From Alitta virens (taxonomy: Eukaryota; Annelida; Polychaeta; Phyllodocida; Nereididae), in contig OW028573.1 of NCBI GenBank assembly GCA_932294295.1, forward strand, positions 51,306,329-51,370,328: DNA of 64,000 bases, in the 5' to 3' direction. Shown here piece by piece: positions 11,574-22,657 of this stretch. How positions within the stretch are numbered: position 1 is the stretch's first letter; each line of letters opens with the position of its first letter. A program made the translations under genes and the position numbers. The notes beneath the pieces were generated by a model. That model was not told where the DNA came from and did not search any database. It was given only the letters and a program-made list of their open reading frames with translations.

Positions 11574-14500
11574 TCACTGGATATTCAGGAAGATGGGCCT
11601 GTTAATTTGACAGAAAAACAGAAAATTGACCTGAACCCAAAATGGTGCTCTCTGACTTGTAAGAAATGGTTATGTATACTGGTGGTAGAGTGGTTTGTAA
11701 TTATTATGGGACAGACAAATCCAATATTATTATTCAATGAACAAAGTCACTCCCATATCAAAGCATGCGAAAACAAAAGAATCACAATTATCAGCCATAT
11801 TGTCGGTAACTATAATCACGGCGACATGTGGCAGCTGATAAATGGAAGGGTAAACCTATTAGTGGCACCTTCTCAGGTGGATAACCAATATCATAATCTT
11901 ACCTTTAATTTTTCCAGGTTAATAAGTATTGTTAAGAGCTGCCACACAAGTTCTGTGGATAAAAGGATACACATACCTTTTTCTTTCTTTAGTCATTCTT
12001 TTTGTTTTTTGCCATAACTTTCTACATTGTAGCTGATAATGACACTGTTCTAGCAAATATTCTAGAGTTCACTATTTTTCCAGTTTGTGAACTTTCCATG
12101 CCACCTTCTTTGATTTACTAAGCTTTCACAACAGTTAATAAATGCATAAAATTATTCTTGACAAAGCTAATAGCCTAATACATCATGGCTGTTGGGTAAG
12201 CTGGATTTAATGGTACATCCCAATATTTCAAACGTATATATTTTATTAAAAAAAAAAATTCAGTATATATTTATACAAAACCAGATGGTCTTTATATACA
12301 AAACAGATATAAACAAATAAAATGATCAGATTCTGGAAACTGTTGTGGTTACACGCTTGCGTATACTAATTTTAATTCACATTTGAAATTTTGAATATCA
12401 GTGATTTCTTTTGTAGAATTTTGCATGCTGTTCCAAGTTGGACCTGAATAAAACAAACTTATTTTGGCTATGTTATTTTTTTCAGAAAAGAGTACACACA
12501 TTCACTTATATAGTGAGTGCCACACAATGTGACTTAATAACTTCACCCTCATTACACAAGACAGTGACACCTCTCAAGAGTGCACAACATGTGAGGACCT
12601 TGTCACATTCAATTAACCCTCCTAGTAGTTCGTTAATGGAAATGCCTCTTGAAGGGTTTCTTTCATAATCCCATTCATTTCCACTAAGTGTCTCATTCTT
12701 GAAGATACAAAACATCTCCATATATATAAGGGCACACACTACTGTGGCTGTTCGTTTTTAATTATCTTTAGTATATTAAGTTAAATTGCCACAACCTATT
12801 ACGCAGTCCATCAAGCTGCTGTAATCATCAACACATTCAAAACCATGTTATTGGGCATGTAGTTGTTGCGCTTGTTCTTTTCATGTGCCCAATTTAATTT
12901 TCGAGCCCTCAGTACATTTTATAATTACTGTGTGTCGTATTCTTCTGAAAATTATTTATAGATGATGTTGGTCAGGAGGGACATTCAACCACCAGGGGTC
13001 TCCGTGGCTCACTTCAGGTGTTAATAGAATGGAAATAGTGCCACCTTGTGAAAATAAAACACAGCTGCTACATCTTATCTTATCCTATCCTCATGCAATT
13101 TCTGCCGAAAGACGGCGCTTGTCCGGTGCGTAGCACCGGTCTTTCTGATAACTGACACAAAGCGTCAAGGGATAACATAAAAAATTTATCGTTGAATAAG
13201 CGTCACAACGCTGTTACAACGCTTGTTCAGTCCCATTTATTTCGTTAGAACGCTTGTTCAGTGCTTTTTACGAAAATAGTACCTTCTGCAGTGGGTGGAA
13301 TTCCACGGTTAAGTTGTTCAATTTCATGACGTTAGTAGAGTTTAAGTCAAAAGAAATCGTCTGAACTAATTTAACAGTGAGTGGCTTCTTGGAGGAAAGA
13401 ATTAAGGCGTAGTAATCGCACTACTTTGTATGCAGACAACGCGCAGAAGCATTTCCCTCCCCGATTCTAGGGGAGCGGCAATTCGGTTATGAGAAAGGCC
13501 GGTGCTTCGCACCGGATCGTGGCGCCCCCTTACAGAAGAAAACGATCCTCATGTACTCACATTTATTTTCAACAAGTGCACATTTCTCTCAATCAAAGAG
13601 ATGCTTATTTAATTCATAAGACTTAAATAAGACATTTTCACCCTCCGTTAAGGACAATGTAAGAACTAAGGTGTTAAAAATTGGTGCTCTGACCAAATGC
13701 CCTTATTTGATAATGAAACCGTACAATATATATATTTGCAAATTAATTGAGAAGTGCAGAAAATAAACTTATGGCGAATTTTAAGAATGACTGGAGTGTC
13801 TATCGTAATTTGCCTAAATTACGTACATATAAAATATATAAAGTCAATTTTGGATACACTCAAGTTTATCTCTCAAGATCTGAAAGATCTATGTCACAAT
13901 TCCGTAGCTATAGAAACCGGACGTTTTAATAGCAACAGTCTGCCCCGTATGTAATTTACGTTAGTCTGGAGTTGCCCCCAGCTTAGGGAGGAAGGGGGGG
14001 GGGGGGGCCCTAGGGTAGAAAAGCATTACACACCAGAGGGACCACTAGAAACAACTAGACTGTGCTGCCACCTTGTATATCGATTGGATGAACGGGTTTT
14101 TACGACAGGTGCGCTGTGTTGCATCTGTCGTCATGGCGACCAGGTAGCTACAGTGTCATCCCCACATGCCTGAAGCATGAAGATGGATGAAAGATTATGT
14201 AGTAATTAGCAGACATTCTTCACGATAAATTTTCTCCCACCTGCTAGACCTTCTTTTGCATCATTTGAACCAGGTAGGCGTGTCATTCTATAATATAGAC
14301 TACTTATACTATCTCATGGCATTATATAGGCTTGGACCTAACCATGACAGACAGTTAGGCAATCTCTGTTCTAATGGCCAAGCTATCTAGACACACCTTA
14401 CAAATTTATTCATACAGAGGATAGATACTCCATCTAGGTTTCCTCATGAAATGCTCGAATAATTTTCTCCCTCTTGGTAATCAGCATTTTCTTGTGCGCG

Positions 14501-14993
14501 TTTATAAGTAGGCCTGTATATTTTGTGACATCACAATCATCACAATCACATCTCATTATGATTTATAATAATTAATCCTGTATGACGTCACAATAGACTA
14601 GTAAGCCTGCAGATGCTCTGACGAAGTCCATGTCATTGATTTGCGTTGATAATTACTCACAGACTAGCCCATGGATGTTGTGTACATATTAGGCCAATAA
14701 TGGAAAGTTCATGACATAAATTATGAGCTTTACTATATGACATGTACATAACATAAAAATATGTGCCAAGATATCGTCTGTACACACAAATAAGTATATA
14801 TAATCCTATCATTTGTCACGGATTTATAAAGTTCATTGACCAAACGGTCGTGATCATATTGATTCACGAACTGAAACTTCTGGAGTTCATTCTGGCTTGC
14901 ATAAGAATGCACAGAAACTCATGGTCTGTTTGATAGAATCAGTTGTTTGTACAAGTTGATACAACATATACAATGTACATTGATATTTTCCAG
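11569..14993. other. Upstream region of the TRIM-NHL gene
   Basis: It holds repeat copy 2 (13095-13488), a second GC hairpin (GCCGGTGCTTCGCACCGG) just after it, and a poly-G tract near 13990. The 5' untranslated exon and promoter of the TRIM-NHL gene should lie here or further left, because a splice acceptor abuts its start codon. I could not place them. Confidence 0.4.
13095..13488. repeat. ~370-bp dispersed repeat, copy 2
   Basis: Direct-orientation relative of 10243-10603, with the same hairpin-flanked structure and long near-identical blocks. It carries a short internal duplication (AACGCTTGTTCAGT twice near 13215-13275) that copy 1 lacks. Confidence 0.75.
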
Positions 14994-17918
14994 ATGGCAA
15001 CTGAAGAGGATGCTAATAGGACAGCTTATGCGAGTGATCAGGTTGATCAACTTCTAAGATGTCCAATATGTCTAGATCGTTACAACCAACCTCGGATTTT
15101 ACCATGTCAGCACACGTTCTGCTTGTCTCCCTGTCTCCAAGGGTTGGTGGATATGCAGAGCCGCAGTATCCGCTGTCCAGAATGTCGGATGCAGCACTAC
15201 GTTCCTGGACAAGGAGCTCATGGCTTTCCCACCAACCGAATCGTGGCCAACTTCTTAGATCTGCAAGCCCAGACCATAGAATTACCAACTTCAAGACCAG
15301 CACAAGATGCCGAACCAGCCGAGGAGGAAGAACAACCACCCACAGAGGTTCCCGGGAAATGTGCTGTTTGCGAGAAAGATGCGGAAACATCTCGCTGTGT
15401 ACACTGTAACAAACTTGCTTGTGAAGCTTGTCGCAAGACTCACTTTAACCAGATGAAGTTTGATGTTGGAAGATTGGTCAACCAGATCAGAAGAGGGATT
15501 CCCAAAATATCCAATGCTATATCTGGTGTAGAACAGAAGTCAGAACAAGTGAAGCAGCATGTTGAAGGTATTAAGTCAGAAGTCCGGGATACCATAGAAA
15601 GATATATCAAGGAAATACGGGACAGAGAGAAAATGCTTTGCAGTGAGTTAGACACTTTTATGCAAGGAGAACACCGAAATCTGCGATTGCATCAGGAGAA
15701 TTTGGAAGTAGACATTGCCAGCATATCAAGCTACTGTGAATCTACTGAGTCCAGAGTAAACAAAGTTGAATGTGACCTGACAGAGGAAGACCTTGTCAAT
15801 ATGAAACACCAGTGTTCAGAATACATGACTCAGTTAGGTGCAGTGGAAACAGATGCAGTGCCTGAAACCCAAACTGCCAATTTTTCTTTCAGTGGAAATG
15901 CCTTGCATACTTCAATTGTTAGTTTTGGTGAAGTATCAGTGTCAAGCTCCATCCCAAGAAGTAACTCTGTTCCTGAAATGGCAACGTCAATATCACCACC
16001 TACTACAGAATCGGCTCCATCTAGAACAGTACCAGCCAGAAGGACCTCAGTGCCTGCTCAGAATGGGTCAATGTATCCAGCAACAAGCAACCGTCCTCCC
16101 CCAGGTGGACCAAGTCGTTTGAATGACCAACGCAGCCGAGGGCAACCTCCAACATATACTTCCCCATTGAACACTTTCACCAATGTAACTGAGTCAGACC
16201 AATCATATAACAGAGCAAGATCACCACTGCTTCGGTCAGCCAGTGATCTATCTGGTACCAATGACTTTGGACCTTATTCAGGATACATACGAACTTTAGA
16301 TGCTCTGAGAGCTGGTTACATGTTTCACATGGACGGTGACACACAGCGGCCATTGCAAGGAATGGGCCTCAGTTGGGAAAACAACACACCTCGTGCAAGA
16401 CAAAATGCAAATTCTATGTTTGGAAGAGAACCCTTAAACCGTGAGGACAGACCAGCTGGTTTCATGGGAGGTGGAGGCGGTGCTCCCCCAGCAACTATCG
16501 TTGCACCTCGTGTTATAGATGACCGCCCTGCTGTGTCCTTCTCAGTGGGTCTTGGGGATAATGGAGCCATGAGAACCAGAGGTCGTCCACCAAGGAGATT
16601 GCGAGGCAGAGGTACAGATAGAGGCAGACGAGGTGGTGGCAATTCCAATGGCAATCAAAACTCAACTCAAGCTGTTGAAGGAGAGGGGTCAACAAGAGGT
16701 GCTGCTGCAAGTCAAGGTGCATCAAGAGGCCGTGGAATGAGCAGAGCTCAGAAAAGAGAGGCCCAAGATCGATCAGGAGGAAGGACCTACAGAGCATCTC
16801 AAGCTCAAGCAGACTCAAATAATGGGACAGGACAAAGCTCATCAAATTCAGAGCCTCAACCTGGTCCCAGTGGAGAACATCCCCGTATTCAAGCTCGCCG
16901 AGGAACATATGTGATGGACGACGAAGAAGATGAGGAACTTGATAGGCCGAATGTTGATGAACATGATGATGATGATGATGTCGTAATTAGTGATACCAAT
17001 TCATCGAATGCAAACTTGGTTCACAATGACACACAAGTAGCTGCTAGACCAGCCAATAACTACCAGCGCAAAGGTGTCATGAAGAAAAAACTTGGAGGTG
17101 AACGAGGAAATGCTACGGGACAATTCAGCTGGCCAAGGGGAGTGACAGTTTCACCAAGCAATGACAGTATTGTGGTGGCAGACAGCAGTAACCACAGAGT
17201 TCAAATATTTGACTGCAATGGAATCTATGTCACATCTTTTGGATCTTATGGCAGTGGTCCCGGAGAATTTGATTGCTTGGCTGGTGTGGCTGTCAATAGC
17301 AGTGGTCAGATAATCATAGCTGACCGGTACAATCATCGTGTCCAGATATTTGACCGCTATGGTACCTTTTTGAAAGAGTTTGGCCAAGAGGGAAATGGAC
17401 AAGGCCAGCTGAGCTATCCTTGGGGTGTGGCTGTGGATTACCTTGGTAATATTTATGTCTGTGATAAGGAAAATCATCGCTTACAGGTCTTTAAGCCTGA
17501 TGGGACTTTCCTGAGAAAGATTGGTCGACTTGGGAATCGTAAGGGACAAATGGAAAATCCTCATTATGTTGCAGTTGGACACGATGGGCGCATTATCCTA
17601 AGTGACACCAGTAATCACCGAATCCAAGTGTTCAACAGTGAAGGTCGACATCTGCTGAATATCGGAACCGAAGGGTCAGAGCAAGGTCAGCTTAAACTTC
17701 CAAAGGGTGTTGCAGTTGACCAGCAAGGCTTTATCATTGTTGCGGACAGTGGTAACAGTCGCATACAAGTCTTTCGAGCTGACGGGTCATATTACAGTAG
17801 ATTTGGTGAAAATGGCACTGGTCCTGGTCAGTTCAAAGGGCTGGAGGGCCTGGCTTTGACATCTGATGGAACGGTCATTGTGTCAGACAAGGAGAATCAT
17901 AGAATCCAGATCTTTTGA
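14994..17918 (+). CDS. TRIM-NHL RING E3 ubiquitin ligase (NHL-1/TRIM32-like)
   Basis: A 974-residue protein in one exon. The ATG at 14994 is preceded by a pyrimidine-rich tattttccag acceptor, so I start there rather than at the in-frame ATG at 14973; a non-coding 5' exon is implied. The RING has C23/C26/C38/H40/C43/C47/C61/C64. A B-box-like zinc segment has C123/C126/C135/C138/C143/C146/H150. A coiled coil spans roughly 155-300. Next comes a long Ser/Pro/Arg-rich linker with an RG-rich patch (about 525-600) and an acidic patch (about 641-662). Six NHL repeats (about 692-974) then form the beta-propeller. TRIM-NHL proteins ubiquitinate targets and often bind RNA or cytoskeletal partners through the propeller. 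A single coding exon also fits TRIM32. The linker is unusually long. Ortholog assignment (nhl-1 versus TRIM32) is inferred from the RING context. Confidence 0.92.
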   Translation: MATEEDANRTAYASDQVDQLLRCPICLDRYNQPRILPCQHTFCLSPCLQGLVDMQSRSIRCPECRMQHYVPGQGAHGFPTNRIVANFLDLQAQTIELPTSRPAQDAEPAEEEEQPPTEVPGKCAVCEKDAETSRCVHCNKLACEACRKTHFNQMKFDVGRLVNQIRRGIPKISNAISGVEQKSEQVKQHVEGIKSEVRDTIERYIKEIRDREKMLCSELDTFMQGEHRNLRLHQENLEVDIASISSYCESTESRVNKVECDLTEEDLVNMKHQCSEYMTQLGAVETDAVPETQTANFSFSGNALHTSIVSFGEVSVSSSIPRSNSVPEMATSISPPTTESAPSRTVPARRTSVPAQNGSMYPATSNRPPPGGPSRLNDQRSRGQPPTYTSPLNTFTNVTESDQSYNRARSPLLRSASDLSGTNDFGPYSGYIRTLDALRAGYMFHMDGDTQRPLQGMGLSWENNTPRARQNANSMFGREPLNREDRPAGFMGGGGGAPPATIVAPRVIDDRPAVSFSVGLGDNGAMRTRGRPPRRLRGRGTDRGRRGGGNSNGNQNSTQAVEGEGSTRGAAASQGASRGRGMSRAQKREAQDRSGGRTYRASQAQADSNNGTGQSSSNSEPQPGPSGEHPRIQARRGTYVMDDEEDEELDRPNVDEHDDDDDVVISDTNSSNANLVHNDTQVAARPANNYQRKGVMKKKLGGERGNATGQFSWPRGVTVSPSNDSIVVADSSNHRVQIFDCNGIYVTSFGSYGSGPGEFDCLAGVAVNSSGQIIIADRYNHRVQIFDRYGTFLKEFGQEGNGQGQLSYPWGVAVDYLGNIYVCDKENHRLQVFKPDGTFLRKIGRLGNRKGQMENPHYVAVGHDGRIILSDTSNHRIQVFNSEGRHLLNIGTEGSEQGQLKLPKGVAVDQQGFIIVADSGNSRIQVFRADGSYYSRFGENGTGPGQFKGLEGLALTSDGTVIVSDKENHRIQIF

Positions 17919-18564
17919 AGTGCAATAATATTAGATACTTCAATGTCACCCTATCATTCCACTGTGATTATAACATACATGATGATGATACCTATGCCAA
18001 TGATGCTATGACGAGTAGTTGTGATAAATGATACCAAAGGGTTTGTGATAAACACCGGTGCCAACATCAAGTGCATTTTTAATTAATTGCATTTTACACA
18101 CGTAACGAACTGGCAGCTTTGAGATTTTAACAATACATGCAATGCGCAGGCACAGTTATGCCCTCCCCCGCCCTCATTACGTGTTGTATGGTTTTCATGA
18201 TGTTCTGTACATCGATATCTTAAGGTAAGTCCATTGGGGACCTAATGCAAAATTAAAGACAAAACACATCTGAAGAGGACAGTGGTTTGCACCTGCTTAT
18301 GTGTTGAGGAAACACAATTTACTAAACCTGTCATTGATTCTTGAATTGTGTTACCAAAGCGCCTTTCTTCATTCAAGTTAAATCATAAATTTCTTCCATA
18401 TGCGAGTGTATGATCAACTTTGCAAATTTTTAATTTCTGTTTACGCGTTCATTTTCTTGCATGCATTCAAAAATGTTATCCTTTGATCGTCCTCATTTTT
18501 CATGTTTTCTAATTGTGTGCTAAAATTACTTTGCTTAAATTGAGAATGTTCAGTGTATGACATT

Positions 18565-18574
18565 TTTATTTATT
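18565..18574 (-). terminator. Candidate polyadenylation signals of the deacetylase-like gene
   Basis: Two overlapping AATAAA words on the minus strand about 190 bp after the stop at 18766. They lie inside the 3' UTR of the convergent TRIM-NHL gene, so the two transcripts may overlap by roughly 100 bp. Confidence 0.4.
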
Positions 18575-18666
18575 TTACACTATAAAAACTGTACAATATA
18601 GAATGCTTGTGTACACTTAATGCATTTGTTTTGCAAAATATTACTTCTGTACAATGATATGACAAC

Positions 18667-18672
18667 AATAAA
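18667..18672 (+). terminator. Polyadenylation signal of the TRIM-NHL gene
   Basis: Canonical AATAAA about 750 bp after the stop, followed by a TGTT/GTTATTTTT-rich stretch. Confidence 0.6.
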
Positions 18673-18765
18673 CTGTTTTGCAATCTAATGTTATTTTTAT
18701 GAGTCTCTGATTCAATATTCTTCAGTGGAAATGTGAGTACATAGTCCTGTCATATGTAGAACAAA

Positions 18766-20349
18766 CTAGATTAATTTGATGACAAAAACTATCACAAATA
18801 AAGTCACTGTGATGATGATGTGATGTTTGTGATTAAGAGTGTCTGCAGAGGCAGCCACAGCCACACTGGCAGAGTCCTTAGCTTCTGGAAGGGTGTCAGA
18901 AGGTAGCCACTTCCATATACCTCCTTCATTATGAAAGTCATTGGGAAATTGTCCGGATGGGGAAATGAGGTCCCGAAGGCATCCGAGCATCCGCCATGAA
19001 GCCACCACGGCATTGCCTCTCGACGACCAATCGCCAGGCAGGAAATCATCTCCTCGGTCGTTTGGTGGAGCTGCCACGTTACATAGACCAGCGAGGGCCA
19101 CCACGATGCCATCGTAAGCTGAACCATCAATGTCGGCAAAAGGATTCATGATCTCAACTTTAGGGAGCTCCTGAGCAAAATCCAGCCAAGAATCCTTCGC
19201 ACATCGATACAGTGACACAACAACACCAGCTCGTGTCACCATGCTGCTGGATGTGATGACTTCATTCGATGTCTCCAGGTCCTTTCCATCAAGTCCTAAT
19301 CCTTTCTTGATGTTGACACACAATGATGCTAACTGCTGTGAGGTAACCTGTCTGTTAGCATGGAACAAGACATCACCACATGGCACAAAACCCCATTGAA
19401 TTGCCTGTTGTAATTCTTGACCTTGGACCTCAACGTCAAGATCAAAGCACTGAGGCACCTCCTCAGCCACAACATTCAGCTCAAGGTTATCCTGTTGACC
19501 TTCTAGGACCCTCAAAAATTCTGGTAGATCATACTGTCTTTGTGGCACAAATCTTGGTATTCTATGGAGTGCATTTAGCTGAGGATCATGCATTGCATCC
19601 AGGGCCAAACTCAAGTTGTAGAACTTCTTAGCAAACCTCAAAGTGGCTCGATTGTAATATCCTTGGGGCCAAGCAAAGTAAGGTCGACTGCCACCCAGCT
19701 GTTGCTCCAACCACCGCCTTGAACCACTCAATTCTTCTATCAAGATCTCTCTTGTGACCTCATCATCAGTCAGTGTTCTGCCTGACTTGCCACTGGGGTA
19801 CACTTCAAACAGAGGTTCATTGTCTATGACCTTCAGTTGATCCAAGGTCAAGTATGGTCGCTCTGGTATGCTTTGACCTTGTATGCTGTCAGAACTGACA
19901 AATATTGCAGCATGTAACTTCTTCTCCCTTAATACAGGGTAAGCGTAAGTCCACACTCCACTTGTGGCTCCTTGAAACGTCAAAAGGACACTACGGGGTG
20001 GCAGCACCATGTTTCCTGTTAGATATGCAAAAAATTCTGTCACAGAAATGGTGTGGTATCCATTGACTTCCAGGTATGTCATCTGGTCAACGAAGTTTTG
20101 TAATGTTACGTCATTTGTGCTAGAATCATTAACGGAAACGCCAGAATCTATAATGTCGTGGTAAGCTATGACTGTGACGTCATGCGGTAAGGTCACATGA
20201 TCAAAGTTGACGTTCGAAGGTTTCAGAGATGGTGGTAGAGGACTTTCTGGCAATGAAGCATATTTCGAAGCAAAACTTTGTTGCAAAAGTTGTAAAATTG
20301 CAACAAAATGGCTGAAATGTTTCAAAAACTTTGTTGTGACAATTGCCAT
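18766..20349 (-). CDS. Secreted PgaB/NodB-type polysaccharide deacetylase-like pseudoenzyme
   Basis: An intronless frame of 527 residues; the ATG at 20349 has A at -3. Residues 1-28 look like a signal peptide. Residues 60-270 follow the order of bacterial PgaB-type CE4 domains: an AYHDI start, F..QM..L...GYHTIS, LP.RSVLLTF, YAYPVL.....HAAIFVSS, then RPYFAWPQGYYN and IPRF. The metal/catalytic motif TFDDG reads TFQGA (124-128). The paired-His motif expected near 184-191 reads YPSGKSGR. Both metal-binding sites are therefore absent, so I infer loss of deacetylase activity. The C-terminal half (about 290-500) is unrecognised. A hydrophobic tail (511-527) after a small-residue stretch suggests a GPI signal or tail anchor. 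No intron and a bacterial-type fold suggest ancient transfer. It may bind a glycan such as poly-GlcNAc or chitin rather than cut it. Confidence 0.75.
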   Translation of the reverse strand: MAIVTTKFLKHFSHFVAILQLLQQSFASKYASLPESPLPPSLKPSNVNFDHVTLPHDVTVIAYHDIIDSGVSVNDSSTNDVTLQNFVDQMTYLEVNGYHTISVTEFFAYLTGNMVLPPRSVLLTFQGATSGVWTYAYPVLREKKLHAAIFVSSDSIQGQSIPERPYLTLDQLKVIDNEPLFEVYPSGKSGRTLTDDEVTREILIEELSGSRRWLEQQLGGSRPYFAWPQGYYNRATLRFAKKFYNLSLALDAMHDPQLNALHRIPRFVPQRQYDLPEFLRVLEGQQDNLELNVVAEEVPQCFDLDVEVQGQELQQAIQWGFVPCGDVLFHANRQVTSQQLASLCVNIKKGLGLDGKDLETSNEVITSSSMVTRAGVVVSLYRCAKDSWLDFAQELPKVEIMNPFADIDGSAYDGIVVALAGLCNVAAPPNDRGDDFLPGDWSSRGNAVVASWRMLGCLRDLISPSGQFPNDFHNEGGIWKWLPSDTLPEAKDSASVAVAASADTLNHKHHIIITVTLFVIVFVIKLI

Positions 20350-22420
20350 CTTGATTGTAACTTCTGGTAATCTATTTCACATATAAATTGATAATGAAGA
20401 TAAATTATATCCAATTTATGAAAATTACTACAACTGAAATCAGTGTAGTCTCCAAACGCAGTCCTCTCCAGTATTAGAATGAATAGTGACGCAACAGTGA
20501 AAATAGCCCATGGTCAGTCTTTGGTCACTATTGAACGTCAACAATGTCCTCTGGCACCGAGTGGACAAGTGGTGTAAGAAACAGTATCCTTTATAGTCTT
20601 AAATGACCAGCAATTCCTTCCTGTGTTTACATAAACATGTGCTTCATGTTTGCTCCTGTTGTCGTGACTGCCCTGTTATGGCCGTGCTCAGCCTTGGCCA
20701 AACTGGTTGTGACAAACACGGCATTCTATCCAATGAAACTTTCAGCACACTTTGTGGGCAGGTCACAATTGTGTTGTGAAAGTATGATTTATGCCATTGT
20801 ACTGCCTTCAAACAAACTTGTGACTGCGGGAGGCTGCCTCAATGGGTCTGCTGGCCTACTGCAGAGATGTGGGCTATGGTGGGCTATGGGGCTCAGTTAT
20901 GTTGCTAAGATCAACCAAAGAATTCCCCGGGGTGCTGCTGCAATAAGTATTATGCATGCACACGGGGCATTGGAAAGTATCCCTTGAGCAGGGGGTAAAG
21001 TAGTGTTGAAACGTGATCTACCCCTCTTGCTCTTCCACCTCAATCACTCACGGCTGCTACCCTACAGGTCTCTGACATTACCTTTTTCCCCCTGTGAAAT
21101 AAATCAGTGCTACAGGTGAGCAGCACAAATGCTATTTCTATGTTTTGCTGACTGAGCTCCAAGTGATCATAAACCGATAACCTCATTACTGAGACCACCA
21201 GTTGTCAACTATGCTTATTTAATTGCCAATTGACATTAATTGTGAGGTAATTTTCAATATCATGGGGAGTTAGGATGAGTCTAGAATTCAGTGGTTACTC
21301 ATTTTTTTATCAGCATCATAAGGAATTAGTTATGGGACATATCTTCAAACAGCATGAACTACACACCCATATGATACTTGTAGTGCAGAGGCCCACCCAT
21401 AATTTAACCTATTGACACGTTAAAGAATTGTGTCATGGACCTTTGACAACAAGAAATGTCTCTGGAATGCACTGGCTGTCGTTTGACAATTTATAACTGA
21501 GATATTTTGAACAGTAAAATTATTGGATTTGATTAACTCAATACATAGTGTGTTTACTAAATGTCAAATATGACAATTCTGCACAGCCTAGAGCCACCAC
21601 AGGGTCAGTACATGATGCATCCACATTCCTTCATAATGGACCACAGACCTCGGGGGTATCACATCCATGGGACTATCACCATGTACACAAGACGGCCTGT
21701 CACAAACAGATAGGATTGGTCTTCCATCCACATTTGCTATTTATCAATCATATTTCCTAGTGCAAAGTATATCATGAATATGAAAAGTGTAGCAGAAAAA
21801 CATCGTTCAACAAGCAATATTCAACAAGAAAATTAACCCGTCAGGCATTGAGTAATGATGTTATGATCTCTTGCAGAAAATGTTAGAAGGAGAAGGGGTT
21901 AGCCACTGTGAGCTGATGTGCTGAGAGCAACTGAATTCTGTGGTGTTTATTTTTAGTTCAAAACAAATGGCATCGTTTATAGACAATGACTTTCGACAAG
22001 ATACATGGCCCCTTTCAAACCTGTTGGATGTGAACCATTTTTTATGCTGTTAACAAGCAGTTTACACTAAGTCCACCGAGTAACACATGTTTCGAAATAG
22101 GTCTGTGTTTTAGAACATGTTGAAATGCTCTAATTCTGACAATTTCAGTGTCATCATGGCATACATTGCTTGATTGATTTATATAGTAATTTTAGATAAC
22201 TACTACCTCATCTGGTGGAAGGAGGCATGCAAATTGATGCAATTGAACTCTCTCTCTCTGATGTCCTGATTCAGGAACCTCCACAAATTATATTTCCTAA
22301 ACATCACTAGTCTCAAAATGTCAGTTTAAAGGTTGTTAGAAAATGTGTCTTTGATAAATTGACTTTAAAGGCTGATAACAAGTCAAACAGGAAACGCAAA
22401 GTTTACTTTATGATTGATTG
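20350..22420. other. Intergenic region, nothing recognised
   Basis: Upstream of the deacetylase-like gene (minus) and downstream of the lectin-like gene (minus). The open frames at 20637-20987 and 21548-21760 lack splice support or family resemblance. The promoter of the deacetylase-like gene should lie near 20350-20600, but I see no distinctive element. Confidence 0.45.
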
Positions 22421-22426
22421 TTTATT
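22421..22426 (-). terminator. Polyadenylation signal of the lectin-like gene
   Basis: AATAAA on the minus strand about 230 bp after the stop at 22658. Confidence 0.45.
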
Positions 22427-22657
22427 TTCTCTGTTATGCAGTGACAAGCTATTAACATGAAAAAGCAATGGATAGGCTAATAATAGTTGGCAAAAGCATT
22501 ACTGCAAGATATATTTACATGCACGTCAGTATTAAATTATGATAATGAGTACCGTTATCTGCAATCAGAGGATACAAGTAGAAATCTGAGTATTTAAGAA
22601 AGCGCAAGTTATAAATACAGATACAAATCACCTTAGCCAGTCACGCATTATTAAGTG

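Larger units (their letters stand above)
17919..18690 (+). other. 3' UTR of the TRIM-NHL gene (inferred)
   Basis: AT-rich and without coding potential, ending at AATAAA 18667-18672. It runs tail-to-tail into the gene on the other strand. Confidence 0.6.

Noticed and set aside
15013..16908. Several 70-130-codon frames on either strand within the TRIM-NHL exon
   Set aside because: Shadows of the 974-residue coding frame.
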